Notes under the pieces: generated by a model
What the model was told of the DNA's origin: nothing
The model's database searches: none
Seen by the model: the letters and a program-made list of their open reading frames with translations, nothing else
Shown here: one piece after another, positions 49,919 through 58,871 of the stretch
Numbering within the stretch: position 1 is the stretch's first letter
How the letters are laid out: each line of letters starts with the position of its first letter
Made by a program: the position numbers and the translations under genes
NCBI GenBank assembly: GCA_035546295.1
Contig: DATKBT010000112.1
Coordinates: 1 to 64,000 of the forward strand
DNA from: DATKBT01 sp035546295
GTDB taxonomy: Bacteria; Acidobacteriota; Thermoanaerobaculia; Multivoradales; Multivoraceae
DNA length: 64,000 nt
Direction of reading: 5' to 3'

Positions 49919-51124
49919 ATGCGGTTCGTCGGCGTGCTCGGCCTGCTGGTGATTCTGGCCATCGCCTGGGCGCTGTCGACCGACCGGCGGCGGATCGCGT
50001 GGCGGACGGTGATCGCGGGCACCGCGCTCCAGCTCCTCTTCGCTCTGCTCATCCTGAAGACGCCGTGGGGGCGTTCGTTCTTCGATTACGCCCGCATCTA
50101 CGTCACAGCCTTCCTGAACTTCGCCGACGCCGGCTCCGAGTTCATCTTCGGCGAGGACTACACCGACCACTTCTTCGCGTTCAAGGTGCTGCCGACGATC
50201 ATCTTCTTCTCGAGCGTGATCGCGATCCTCTACCACCTCGGCGCGCTGCAGTGGGTGGTCAAGCTGTTCGCGCGCGTGATGATGTGGCTGATGCGCACGT
50301 CGGGGGCCGAGTCGCTGTCGGCCTCCGCCAACATCTTCGTCGGACAGACCGAGGCGCCGCTCTTGATCCGCCCCTACGTCGGCGCCATGACCCGCTCGGA
50401 GCTGATGGCGGTGATGACGGGCGGGTTCGCCACCGTCGCTGGCGGTGTGCTCGCGCTCTACGTCGGGATGGGGATCTCGGCCGGCCACCTGATCGCGGCT
50501 TCGGTCATGTCGGCGCCTGCGGCGCTGGTGATGGCCAAGCTGATGGTGCCCGAGACCGAGGACAGCAAGACCGCGGGCAACGTCGAGATGTCGGTCGACC
50601 TCCCGTACGTCAACGTCATCGACGCTGCCGCGCAGGGCGCCGCCGACGGCCTCAGGCTGGCGCTCAACGTCGGCGCTATGCTGCTCGCCTTCCTCGGCCT
50701 GATCGCCCTGATCAACGGGATCCTCGAGCCGATCGGCGGTGTCGTCGGCGTTCCCGGCCTCAACCTCGAAGGGATCCTCGGGTTCGTGCTGAGCCCGCTC
50801 GCGTGGCTGATGGGGGTGCCGTGGGAGGAGGCTCGCGCGGTCGGCGGGCTGCTCGGCATCAAGACCGGCGCCAACGAGCTGATCGCCTACACGAGCCTGT
50901 CGGACATGATCCAGAACGAGGAGCTCTCCGAGCGCTCGCAGGTGATCGCCACGTACGCCCTGTGCGGCTTCTCGAACTTCTCCTCGATCGCCATCCAGAT
51001 CGGGGGCATCGGCGGCATCGCGCCCGAGCGCAAGGGCGATCTGGCGCGACTCGGGCTGCGCGCGATGATCGCGGGCTCGCTCGCCTGCTTCCAGACCGCG
51101 ACGATCGCGGGCCTCCTGATCTGA
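49919..51124 (+). CDS. CNT-family nucleoside transporter (NupC-like)
   Basis: This 401-residue inner-membrane protein fits the concentrative nucleoside transporter family: TPWGRSFFDYARIYVTAFLN, the gate region FKVLPTIIFFSSVIAILYHL, the substrate motif SLSASANIFVGQTEAPLLIR, TGGFATVAGGVLALYVGMGI and the second-half motif IKTGANELIAYTSLSDMI, then CGFSNFSSIAIQIGGIG. It carries out Na+- or H+-driven uptake of nucleosides. ATG 49919 follows TAAGGAACGA. It lies downstream of hflKC. Confidence 0.88.
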   Translation: MRFVGVLGLLVILAIAWALSTDRRRIAWRTVIAGTALQLLFALLILKTPWGRSFFDYARIYVTAFLNFADAGSEFIFGEDYTDHFFAFKVLPTIIFFSSVIAILYHLGALQWVVKLFARVMMWLMRTSGAESLSASANIFVGQTEAPLLIRPYVGAMTRSELMAVMTGGFATVAGGVLALYVGMGISAGHLIAASVMSAPAALVMAKLMVPETEDSKTAGNVEMSVDLPYVNVIDAAAQGAADGLRLALNVGAMLLAFLGLIALINGILEPIGGVVGVPGLNLEGILGFVLSPLAWLMGVPWEEARAVGGLLGIKTGANELIAYTSLSDMIQNEELSERSQVIATYALCGFSNFSSIAIQIGGIGGIAPERKGDLARLGLRAMIAGSLACFQTATIAGLLI

Positions 51125-51265
51125 GCCGCGCCGGCTCATCGTCGGGCCGCGCCGGGCCGGCGGAGCGGCCGCTGCGAGCCCACTGGCCTCGGAGCGGCCG
51201 TCGTGCTGCGAGAATAGGACCATGATCACGCCCGACGCACCCAGGGCAGGGGAGTCGAGATCTCG

Positions 51266-52558
51266 GTGACTTCATCGCGGCCGCTCGACTTCGCCGTCGG
51301 CGAGGCCGCCGACTACCGACGCCTGATCGCGGAGGTCGATCGCGTCCTCGCCACCATCGAGGCCGCCGAGGACGACGCTCCCACGGTGCAGCGGATGGCC
51401 GATGCCCTGACCCTGTCGCTCGGCGCGGAGCTGGGCGTCACCGGCGGCCGGATCTACGTCCGGGAGGGAGAGCAGTACCGGCTCTGGACGGTCTTCGGCG
51501 ACTCGCCGGAGACCGCGCGCGGCATCGTCGTGCCTCGCTCGTACGATCCGTTGCGCCGCGTTCTCGCCGAGGGCACGGTCTTCGTCGAGGAAGACCACCC
51601 GGCTCTCGACCGTGCTCTCGAGGAGCGGCTCGGGACGCGCGGCTTCGCCGCGATCGAGGTCGGCGACGGCGAGTTCGTGCTCGCTTTCGACCTGCACCCG
51701 GAGCGGCGCCGGGAGCAGGCGCTGTTCGGGCTCGGCCTGCTCCGGCACGGCATCGATCAACGTATCCGGCGGGAACGGTTCGAGGACGTGCTGCGTCAGG
51801 CCCGGCGCATCCACTCCTCGATCCTGCCGCAGCAGATGCCGCGGTTCGGGGACTTCGAGATCTCGGCGCGCAGCGTGCCGCTGGATCGGGTCGGCGGGGA
51901 TTTCTACGACTTCCTGCCCCACGCCGACACCATCCTCGGTCTGGCGATCGCCGATGTCTCGGGGCACGGGCTGCCCGCCGCCCTGCAGGTTCGCGACATC
52001 TACACCGGGCTGCGCATGGGCACCGCCCGTGAGTACAAGATCGTGCGCACCGTCGAGCGGCTCAACCAGATCATCCACCTGTCGCGTGGCACCGGCCGCT
52101 TCGTGTCGATGGTGTACGGAGAGCTCGAGATCGACGGCACCTTCATCTACGTCAACGCCGGACACCCGGCGCCCTTCCACCTGAGCGCCAAGGGCGGGGT
52201 GCGGCGGCTGGAGCGCGGCGGCGCAGTGCTCGGTCCGTTGCCCAACGCCGCCTACACCCGCGGTTATCTCACCCTCGAGCCCGGCGACCTCCTGGTGCTG
52301 TTCACCGACGGCGTGATCGAGACCCACCGTGCGCGCGGCGCCAACGGGACGGTCGCGGCGCCGGTCGACGAGAGGTGGGGTCCGCTGGGCGAGGAGTATG
52401 GAGACGAGCGGTTGATCGAGGTGGTCCGCCGCCACCGGCAGGAGGGCGCGGAGGCCATCGTCGACGCGATCTTCGCGGACGTCGCGGCGTTCGAGTCCGG
52501 AGCGAGCCCGACCGACGATCGCACCGCGGTGGTGGTCAAACACCGGATCGGTCTCTGA
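51266..52558 (+). CDS. SpoIIE/RsbU-type PP2C phosphatase with N-terminal sensor domain
   Basis: A 430-residue soluble protein. The N-terminal 170 residues look like a GAF-type sensor (SLGAELGVTGGRIYVREGEQ). The phosphatase domain (about 185-425) has the metal motifs VPLDRVGGDFYDFLP and GLAIADVSGHGLPAALQ, then YVNAGHPAPF, LVLFTDGVIE and DDRTAVVVK. It would dephosphorylate a STAS antagonist such as the protein at 57353-57691, releasing an anti-sigma partner switch. GTG 51266 is used. It is not in one operon with the anti-sigma pair, which lies 4.3 kb away. Confidence 0.85.
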   Translation: MTSSRPLDFAVGEAADYRRLIAEVDRVLATIEAAEDDAPTVQRMADALTLSLGAELGVTGGRIYVREGEQYRLWTVFGDSPETARGIVVPRSYDPLRRVLAEGTVFVEEDHPALDRALEERLGTRGFAAIEVGDGEFVLAFDLHPERRREQALFGLGLLRHGIDQRIRRERFEDVLRQARRIHSSILPQQMPRFGDFEISARSVPLDRVGGDFYDFLPHADTILGLAIADVSGHGLPAALQVRDIYTGLRMGTAREYKIVRTVERLNQIIHLSRGTGRFVSMVYGELEIDGTFIYVNAGHPAPFHLSAKGGVRRLERGGAVLGPLPNAAYTRGYLTLEPGDLLVLFTDGVIETHRARGANGTVAAPVDERWGPLGEEYGDERLIEVVRRHRQEGAEAIVDAIFADVAAFESGASPTDDRTAVVVKHRIGL

Positions 52559-52645
52559 TCCGGCCGACGTCGAACCCGGCAGGCTCCCCTAGCATCCGTT
52601 GTAGAACTCCCGCGGGCTGCTAGAGCACGCCTCTACGATACGCCT

Positions 52646-53815
52646 CTACAACACGATGTGGCCGGCAGCGACGAGCTGGGTGATCGCGTCCTCGAGCTCT
52701 TCGCTCGACATCGGGCTGATCTCGAGGAGCTCGTCCACGCTCGTCGAGCCGTCGATCCGGGCGAGCAGGAAGGACTGGTGCGGCGTGAGATCGATCCGGA
52801 TGAACTCCTCGGGTCGCCGCGCCAGCTTCGGGACGTAGCTGCGGAACCGCTCCTCGGGATCCTCCCAGGGGGCCTGGCGTCGATCGGACGTGATGCGCTC
52901 CAGAACCCGGTCGTCGCCTCCCCCTAGGCTGCGAGCGGCCGCCAGGTAGCGCTCGGCGAGATCCCGGTCGCCGTCGTCGCCGGCGACCGCGGCACAGTCG
53001 AGCAAGTCGACCACGGAGACCATCCGGAACGGCGGAATCCCGGGCGGTTCGACCGGCGCGGCCGGGGGCGGGACCGCGAGCTTGAGCTCGCCACGCTCGA
53101 GCGCGCCGACCAGCGCCGAGTAGAGGGAGAACTCGGACGCGCGGGACTCGAGCCAGATCTCCTCGACCGAGCGGCGATCGTCGACGAGCTGGAGGATCCG
53201 CGCGTTGACCGGATCCGTCTCGCCCTCTCCCAGATCCTTGATCGAGACCGGAATCGCCCGCAGGGTCGGAATCCTGTCGCGGATACGCATCCACTCCTCG
53301 AAACGCTTGACGCCCTGGAGGAGCACCGGGCCGACGTTGATGTCGCCGGGCACCAGGCCGCGGGGGAGGCTCTCGCGGTCCTCGTACGAGAAGGCTCCGT
53401 CGGTCCAGGTCAGCAGGTCGTAGACGATCTCCGTGCACTGGCGCACGAGCAGCTTCCTGAGCGCAGCCTCGGTGAGGCTCCCGATCGATACCAGGATCGC
53501 GCCGAGCATCAGCCCGCTCTCGTCCTGCAGCTCGAGCGCCTTGCCGAGCTCGAACTCGGTGATCAGACCTCGACCGATCAGGAAATGGCCGAGCTGCTCG
53601 CGCGGCGCCGAAGAGGCGCAGGCCACGATCTTCCCGCTGTCGAAGTAGAGACTCTTGCGAACCGGCCCGTTCTCGAAGTGCAGGGCGCCGGTGCACGAGC
53701 CCTCGTGCATCCGCTGGAGGAGCTCACTGGCCTCCGTGTCCTCGAGGCTGCCGGACGAGCTCTCGGTCCGGGACGATCCAGAGATCGGGAACGGTGATCG
53801 TTCAGTGCCGAGCAC
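52646..53815 (-). CDS. DUF4388 (PATAN-like) protein
   Basis: About 389 residues. The N-terminal half carries the DUF4388 fold (ELLQRMHEGSCTGALHFENG; VRKSLYFDSGKIVACASSAP; EQLGHFLIGRGLITEFELGK), found in bacterial signalling and social-behaviour proteins. The C-terminal part (about 300-389) has DLTPHQSFLLARIDGSTSVD and ISPMSSEELEDAITQLVAAG, a short winged-helix-like region. GTG 53815 is chosen because the only strong -10 box (53867-53872) lies just upstream, which excludes an ATG at 53884. It is convergent with the SpoIIE gene, with which it may share a pathway. Confidence 0.7.
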   Translation of the reverse strand: MLGTERSPFPISGSSRTESSSGSLEDTEASELLQRMHEGSCTGALHFENGPVRKSLYFDSGKIVACASSAPREQLGHFLIGRGLITEFELGKALELQDESGLMLGAILVSIGSLTEAALRKLLVRQCTEIVYDLLTWTDGAFSYEDRESLPRGLVPGDINVGPVLLQGVKRFEEWMRIRDRIPTLRAIPVSIKDLGEGETDPVNARILQLVDDRRSVEEIWLESRASEFSLYSALVGALERGELKLAVPPPAAPVEPPGIPPFRMVSVVDLLDCAAVAGDDGDRDLAERYLAAARSLGGGDDRVLERITSDRRQAPWEDPEERFRSYVPKLARRPEEFIRIDLTPHQSFLLARIDGSTSVDELLEISPMSSEELEDAITQLVAAGHIVL

Positions 53816-53866
53816 AGCGAATTCCGAGGAGGCTGGGGTGCGGGAGTGTATCGTCGAGAATCCTCG

Positions 53867-53895
53867 ATTATAACACTCCCACACCTACATCTCAG
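53867..53895 (-). promoter_or_regulatory. Likely promoter of the DUF4388 gene
   Basis: On the minus strand TATAAT (53872-53867) is a perfect sigma-70 -10 box and the most AT-rich spot in this GC-rich area. The -35 region near 53890-53895 is weak. Transcription would begin near 53860, upstream of the chosen start at 53815. Confidence 0.55.
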
Positions 53896-54023
53896 GGCGA
53901 GGGGAGCCCTTCCTGCCCGCTCGTCAGGCCGGGCGTGCGGCTTTCGCGGCCTCTGCCCTCGTACGCCTTCGCTCGCCACAGTGCTTCGCCCCTGGACCCC
54001 CGCCGTCTGGTCCTTCCTGGAGC

Positions 54024-54512
54024 TCAGTCGCGCGCCTTCGTCGTTCCGGTCTGCCCCTGGTAATGACTGGACGATCCGGGCGCGCCGTAGGCGATCTCGG
54101 GCTCCGACTCCATCGCGATGAAGATCAGCTGCGCGATGCGCCGGCCGGCCTCGAGATCGAACGGGACCGGACCGAGGTTCTGGAGCTCGAGCGTGATGTT
54201 GCCCTCGAAGCCCGGGTCGCACCAGCCGGCGAGCGAGTGGTTGATCCAGAGGCGGCCCAGCGTCGACTTGAGCTTCAAGTCGCAGGCGACCAAGCTCGGG
54301 ATGCGCACGTACTCCAGCGTCGACGCCAGCACCACCTCGCCGGGGAACAGGCGGATGTAGGGAGCTCGGAACTCCTCCGGATCACGGGTCGGACAGATCC
54401 AGTGATCGCTGACCCGCACGTCGTAGGAGGCGGCGTTGACCTGCTCAGGGGCGAACGGCTCGACGCCGCCGCTTTCCCCCCAGGCGCGGATCCAGCGATC
54501 GGCCTTGATCAC
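54024..54512 (-). CDS. dcd: dCTP deaminase
   Basis: This 162-residue protein matches the dCTP deaminase/dUTPase fold: EQVNAASYDVRVSDHWICPT, LVACDLKLKSTLGRLWINHS, AGWCDPGFEGNITLELQNLG (the LEL glutamate is the catalytic site) and ESEPEIAYGAPGSSSHYQGQ (C-terminal nucleotide lid). It converts dCTP to dUTP for dTMP synthesis. It is somewhat shorter than the 190-residue E. coli enzyme. It lies 34 bases after glpX on the same strand, likely one operon. ATG 54512 is the only good start. Confidence 0.88.
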   Translation of the reverse strand: MIKADRWIRAWGESGGVEPFAPEQVNAASYDVRVSDHWICPTRDPEEFRAPYIRLFPGEVVLASTLEYVRIPSLVACDLKLKSTLGRLWINHSLAGWCDPGFEGNITLELQNLGPVPFDLEAGRRIAQLIFIAMESEPEIAYGAPGSSSHYQGQTGTTKARD

Positions 54513-54546
54513 GGCAACGTCTCCCAGCCCGTCGCCGCGACCGCGA

Positions 54547-55527
54547 TCATCGGAAGACGACGGGCATCGCCGTGTCGTCGCGGTGGATGGTGTCGATGAA
54601 CCGGATCAGGCGTCGCGACAGCGACATGAACAGCGTCGAGGTACGGGTGCCGCCGCCGAAGAACCGCACGCCGCGCAGCAACTCGCCGCTGGTGACCCCC
54701 GAACAGCAGAACAGGATCTGCTCCCCCGGCGCAAGGTCCTCGGTCTGGTAGATCCGTCCCACCTCGCAGTCGAGCTCGTCGGCGCGCCGTTCCTGATCGT
54801 CGCCGATGGTGACCAGCCGCGCTTGGATCTCGCCGCCCAGGCAGCGCATCGCGGCGGCGGTCAGAACGCCCTCCGGCGCCCCGCCGATGCCGAAGACGGC
54901 GTGAACGCCGGTGCCGCGCACGGCGGCCGAGATCCCGGCCGAAAGATCACCGTCGCCGATCAGCCGGATGCGGGCTCCCACCGACCGGATGTCGGCGATG
55001 AGCTGGCGGTGCCGCTCGCGGTCGAGGAGCACGACGGTGAGATCCTCGACGGCGCGGTCGAACGCGGTGGCGATGTTGCGCAGGTTCTCGGCGACCGGAG
55101 CGTCGAGGTGGATGGTCCCTCGTGCGGTCGGGCCGACGACGATCTTCTCCATGTAGATGTCGGGGGCGTGGAGCAGGCCGCCGCGCTCCGCGGCGGCGAG
55201 CACGGCGATCGCGTCGGGAGCGCCGGTCGCGCACAGGTTGGTTCCCTCGAGCGGGTCGACCGCGATGTCGACCTGGGGCACGTCGTCGTGGCCGACCAGA
55301 GCGCCCACCTCTTCGCCGATGTACAGCATGGGCGCCTTGTCGCGCTCTCCCTCGCCGATCACCACCCGGCCGGCGATCGGCAGCATCTGGAGCTCGCGTC
55401 GCATCGCCTCGACGGCGACGTGATCCGAGTGCCGGCCCTCGCCGAAGCCCATGGTCTGTGCCGCCGCGATCGCGGCAGCCTCGGTGACTCGGATGAAGTC
55501 CTGCTCGAGAAGATGATCGATCGACAC
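54547..55527 (-). CDS. glpX: Class II fructose-1,6-bisphosphatase
   Basis: This 326-residue GlpX-type enzyme shows RVVIGEGERDKAPMLYIGEE, DIAVDPLEGTNLCATGAPDA (metal/phosphate loop), GAPEGVLTAAAMRCLGGEIQ and CSGVTSGELLRGVRFFGGGT. It hydrolyses fructose-1,6-bisphosphate to fructose-6-phosphate in gluconeogenesis, with Mn2+. ATG 55527 fits the family N-terminus. It is first in a unit with dcd. Upstream is a tandem repeat region (55662-55728). Confidence 0.92.
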   Translation of the reverse strand: MSIDHLLEQDFIRVTEAAAIAAAQTMGFGEGRHSDHVAVEAMRRELQMLPIAGRVVIGEGERDKAPMLYIGEEVGALVGHDDVPQVDIAVDPLEGTNLCATGAPDAIAVLAAAERGGLLHAPDIYMEKIVVGPTARGTIHLDAPVAENLRNIATAFDRAVEDLTVVLLDRERHRQLIADIRSVGARIRLIGDGDLSAGISAAVRGTGVHAVFGIGGAPEGVLTAAAMRCLGGEIQARLVTIGDDQERRADELDCEVGRIYQTEDLAPGEQILFCCSGVTSGELLRGVRFFGGGTRTSTLFMSLSRRLIRFIDTIHRDDTAMPVVFR

Positions 55528-55864
55528 CGGTGCTCCTCGACGGTCTTGGTGGGGCGGTTGAGGCGGGGCGACCTGTTCACCGGGCCGCAGGTGGAAGGGC
55601 GAGGCGGCGCCGAAGCCGACGGCTGTCCGCAGCGGTGATGCCGCGGCTCGGGCAGGCGATCGGATCAGGGGTCGAGGATCAGGGGTCGAGGATCAGGGTC
55701 GAGGATCAGGGTCGAGGATCAGTGTCGAACGGAGCGGAGGGCACTCTCTCTGGGCGAAAGTCCATGGTGCGACGGAGGTTCAGAATAGCACGCCGATCCG
55801 CTCGGATCGGTCCGCGGCGACCGGCGGTGAGCCCCGCAGCGGCCCTGATCGGTACGATGCGCCG
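55528..55864. other. Divergent intergenic region with tandem repeat
   Basis: This gap separates glpX (minus) and the CPBP gene (plus). Its core is the 13-14 bp tandem repeat described separately. On the minus strand, GGCGTGCTATTCTGA-like sequence near 55786-55795 contains a possible -10 box (TATTCT). No gene is seen. Confidence 0.45.
55662..55728. repeat. 13-14 bp tandem repeat, five units
   Basis: Units at 55662-55675, 55676-55689, 55690-55702, 55703-55715 and 55716-55728 read GGATCAGGGGTCGA, then GGATCAGGGTCGA and finally GGATCAGTGTCGA. The CAGKGTCGA core is also that of the repeat at 9969-10024. Confidence 0.88.
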
Positions 55865-56707
55865 ATGCTCGCCACCCTGCGCCTGGTGCTGCCGATCCTG
55901 CTCTCGATGACGGCGGTGGTCGCGATCGATCGCGCGGCAGCCCGCCGCGGGCGCCAGCTGCCCGGTCTCGAGGTCGGGGGTGCGCCGGGCTGGGCGGCGC
56001 GCCGCGTGATCGGGCTGGGTGCGCTCGGTCTCGCTCTCTACCTCGGGGTGTTCGCGCCGCTGGGGACCATCGGCATCGACCATGGCATCGACCTCTCGCA
56101 GGTGTCGGTGGTCCAGCTCTTCGTGCTGCACGCGGTGTTCGCGGTCGCGCTCGTCCTGTACCTCGGCTCCGGTCTCTGGCGCCCGTCGGACTCCCGTCGG
56201 GCGAGGAGCTGGAGGGAGGAGCTCGGGGTGTCGAGCGCCTCACCGGCGCGCGAGGTAGGCCTCGGACTCGCCAGCGGGCTCCTCGGCTGGGGGGGCGTGA
56301 TCCTGTTGCTCAGCCTGCTCGCCGCTCTGGTCGTGGCGCTGGGTGGCGAGCAGGCCCTTCCCTCGAGCCCGCCGCCGATGATCGTGTTCGTCGCCGGCCT
56401 GCCCTGGGGGCTGCGGCTGCTGCTCAGCCTCTCCGCCGGACTGGTGGAGGAGGCCTTCTTTCGCGGGCTCCTGCAGCCGCGCATCGGCATCATCGCGTCG
56501 AGTGTCCTCTTCGTGCTCGCTCACGTCAGCTACGACCAGCCTTTTCTCCTGATCGGAGTGACCGTTCTGTCCTTCGGGCTCGCCGTCCTCACCCGTTGGC
56601 GTCGAACCATCTGGCCGGCGGTCGTCGCCCACGCCGTCTTCGATGCCATCCAGCTGCTGGTGATCATCCCGATCGCGCTGCGCTTGCTCGAGAGCGGCGG
56701 CAGTTGA
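55865..56707 (+). CDS. CPBP-family intramembrane metalloprotease
   Basis: This 280-residue protein has seven or eight membrane helices. The CPBP (Abi/CAAX-like) motifs are SAGLVEEAFFRGLLQPRIGI (EExxxR) and VLFVLAHVSYDQP, then AVVAHAVFDAIQLLVI, giving the Glu and His residues of the metal site. Relatives process prenylated or small peptides or give bacteriocin immunity; the substrate is unknown. ATG 55865 is the first good start. It stands alone between glpX and the RsbW-like gene. Confidence 0.82.
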   Translation: MLATLRLVLPILLSMTAVVAIDRAAARRGRQLPGLEVGGAPGWAARRVIGLGALGLALYLGVFAPLGTIGIDHGIDLSQVSVVQLFVLHAVFAVALVLYLGSGLWRPSDSRRARSWREELGVSSASPAREVGLGLASGLLGWGGVILLLSLLAALVVALGGEQALPSSPPPMIVFVAGLPWGLRLLLSLSAGLVEEAFFRGLLQPRIGIIASSVLFVLAHVSYDQPFLLIGVTVLSFGLAVLTRWRRTIWPAVVAHAVFDAIQLLVIIPIALRLLESGGS

Positions 56708-56897
56708 GCGAGCGTTCAGACGGGATCGCGCTCGCGCTCCGTCGCGGCTCGGCGCTCGGGCCAAGGTTCCGAGAGGGCCATGGATCAGGCGAGACGCGCT
56801 GCCGGGAGGGGGCGGGCGCCTCTCCCGCTCCGGCCGTTCCTGCGGCTCAAAGGGGCCGGGAAGGTCTGCTATGCTCGCCCGCCGGCAATGACTCGTC

Positions 56898-57356
56898 ATG
56901 GGTGAAGAGGTCGCTGAGGTCCAGCTTTCGATCGACAGCCAGTTCGAGAACATCGAGCTGGTGCAGGCGGTCCTGGACGCGTCCTTGGAGCGGCTCGAGT
57001 TCGACGAGGACAGTCGTTACTGGATCGGCATCGCAGTGCGCGAGGCGGTCGCCAACGCCATCAAGCACGGCAATCGACAGGACCCGGAGAAGCAGGTCGG
57101 CATCGGGTTGCGGGTGGTCGAGGACACCGTCGTCATCCAGGTCCAGGACGAGGGGGCGGGGTTCGATCCGACCCAGGTCGGCAATCCCCTCGATCCCGAG
57201 AACCTGCTGAAGCCGGATGGCCGCGGGATCTTCTACATGAACCGTTTCATGGACGCGATCGAATACAACTTCGGAACCGGGGGCGGGACCTTGGTCACCA
57301 TGCGCAAGCGCATCGGGAGTGGCGACCCTCGGAGCGGAGAGGAGGATTCGGAATGA
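56898..57356 (+). CDS. RsbW-like anti-sigma factor/serine kinase
   Basis: The 152-residue GHKL ATPase shows YWIGIAVREAVANAIKHGNR (N-box), VVIQVQDEGAGFDPTQVGNP (DEGxGF G1 box) and LLKPDGRGIFYMNRFMDAIE (GRGI G2 box). It would bind a sigma factor, or phosphorylate the STAS protein made next. Its TGA overlaps the downstream ATG (ATGA), a classic RsbW-RsbV pair in reverse order. ATG 56898 is chosen for spacing; the C-terminus is acidic. Confidence 0.86.
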   Translation: MGEEVAEVQLSIDSQFENIELVQAVLDASLERLEFDEDSRYWIGIAVREAVANAIKHGNRQDPEKQVGIGLRVVEDTVVIQVQDEGAGFDPTQVGNPLDPENLLKPDGRGIFYMNRFMDAIEYNFGTGGGTLVTMRKRIGSGDPRSGEEDSE

Positions 57357-57691
57357 AGGTGGAAACGCGCCAGCGTGAGGGTGTGACGATTCTCGAGCCG
57401 AAGGGCAAGATCACCATCGGTGTCGGAGACGTCGCACTCCGCGACGCCGTCCAGGGGGCGATCGAGTCCGGCGCCAGCAACATCCTGATCAACATGTCGG
57501 GTGTCTCGACCATCGACTCCTCCGGGATCGGAGAGCTGGTCGCCGCCTACACCACCGTCACCAACCGCGGCGGCAAGCTGCGGCTGTACTCGCTACCCCC
57601 CAAGGTGAGCGACATCCTCCAGATCACCCAGCTCATCACCGTCCTCGACATCCTCGACGACGAGGAGGAGGCCATCGCCTCGTTTCGTTGA
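57353..57691 (+). CDS. STAS-domain anti-sigma factor antagonist
   Basis: The 112-residue STAS protein has the phosphorylation region ILINMSGVSTIDSSGIGELV, where DSSG holds the target serine. It binds the RsbW-like kinase when unphosphorylated, releasing the sigma factor or other target. The SpoIIE phosphatase at 51266-52558 is a likely reactivator. The TTG at 57688 overlapping its TGA would be a coupled start for the following LytM gene if that frame were intact (see that entry). Confidence 0.88.
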   Translation: MKVETRQREGVTILEPKGKITIGVGDVALRDAVQGAIESGASNILINMSGVSTIDSSGIGELVAAYTTVTNRGGKLRLYSLPPKVSDILQITQLITVLDILDDEEEAIASFR

Positions 57692-57854
57692 TTCCTGCCC
57701 GCCCGGCGCCACGGAGCGTCGCGGCCGGCCCGATCGGGTCTGGCGGCGGCGGGCGTCGATCTCGCTCGCCTGGCTCGGCCTGGCCGCCCTCGCCGGCTCG
57801 CTCGGCGGCGCCGCCGGCCGGCTCGGCGAGGATCGCGAAGCCGATCTCGCCAGG

Positions 57855-58871
57855 TTGCGGCAGCGGATCGCCGAGCTCGAGAGCGGCATCTCGACGCTCG
57901 ACGCCGAGAGCGATGACTTGCTGCAGCGCTTCGCGCAGGCGCGCGCCGAGGTCGAGCTGCAGCGGGCGCGGGTGAGCGAGGCCGAGACCGCCAAGTCCCT
58001 CACCGAGCTGCGGCGCACCGCGTCGCAGCAACGCGTGGGCGAGCTCGAGACCGGGCTCGAGGAGCGGCGGCAGCGGCTCACCCGACGCATCCAGTCGATC
58101 GCGCGCTTCGGCGCGCAGGGCTATCTGCGCCTGTTCCTGTCGATCGACGCCGACTCCGATCTCCTGCCGGCGCTGCGCCAGCTTCGCCACCTGATTCGCC
58201 GGGACGCAACGGCGATCGAAGCCTTCCGCTCGGCGCGCGAGGAGCTGACGATCGAAATCGGCCGTCTCGACCGGCTCGAGAGCGAGGCGGCTCGGTGGCT
58301 CGAGGAGGAACGCGAGCGCGAGCAGCGGCTCGATCAGCTGCTCGGCGAGCTCGAGATCCTGATGCGGCAGGTCGAGCGCCGCCGCGCGAGGCTGATCGGC
58401 GAAGCGGAGGCGCTGGCGGTGCGCGAGCAGCGTCTGGAACGCATGATCATCATCCTCGAGCGCGAGGCGCCGGACGCCCTCGACGGCGTGCCGATCGTCG
58501 AGTTCCGGGGCGCCCTCGACTGGCCGGTCGCCGGTCGGGTCGAGATCGGGTTCGGCCCCCGGCGCGACCCGAGGTACGGCACAACGACCCCGCACAACGG
58601 GATCGAGATCGCGGTGGCGGAGCCCGGCCCGGTGCAGGTCGTCTACCCGGGAACAGTGCGCTACGCGGCCGTGTTTCAAGACTTCGGGTACACCGTCGTC
58701 GTCCAGCACCCGGGACGGGTACTCACGCTCTACGCAGGCCTCGAAACCCTACGGGTGAGCGAAGGCGATGTGCTATCGTTCGGTGACGCCGTCGGGGACT
58801 CCGGGGCTCGGCTCTACTTCGAGCTGCGGATCAGATCGACGCCCGAGGATCCTCGGTCCTGGCTGCGTTGA
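57855..58871 (+). CDS. envC: EnvC-like LytM (M23) family divisome factor
   Basis: The callable frame has 338 residues. Residues 1-205 are long coiled coils (ELESGISTLDAESDDLLQRF and many RQRLERM-type heptads) and 215-338 a LytM fold. The metal site is degenerate as in E. coli EnvC: HNGIEIA has Glu for Asp, LYAG lacks the His of LYAH and RLYFELR replaces HLHFEIR; the DPRSWLR ending also resembles EnvC. It would bind and activate murein amidases at division rather than cut the wall itself. TTG 57855 is the first canonical start, but the frame is open and protein-like upstream to about 57711, encoding an anchor (ISLAWLGLAALAGSLGGAAG), with no start codon. A coupled TTG at 57688 lies in another frame, so one missing base near 57741-57755 is suspected. 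S41 and YibQ genes follow. Confidence 0.75.
   Translation: MRQRIAELESGISTLDAESDDLLQRFAQARAEVELQRARVSEAETAKSLTELRRTASQQRVGELETGLEERRQRLTRRIQSIARFGAQGYLRLFLSIDADSDLLPALRQLRHLIRRDATAIEAFRSAREELTIEIGRLDRLESEAARWLEEEREREQRLDQLLGELEILMRQVERRRARLIGEAEALAVREQRLERMIIILEREAPDALDGVPIVEFRGALDWPVAGRVEIGFGPRRDPRYGTTTPHNGIEIAVAEPGPVQVVYPGTVRYAAVFQDFGYTVVVQHPGRVLTLYAGLETLRVSEGDVLSFGDAVGDSGARLYFELRIRSTPEDPRSWLR

Noticed and set aside
55662..55728. CRISPR array
   Set aside because: Units are 13-14 bases in direct tandem without spacers.
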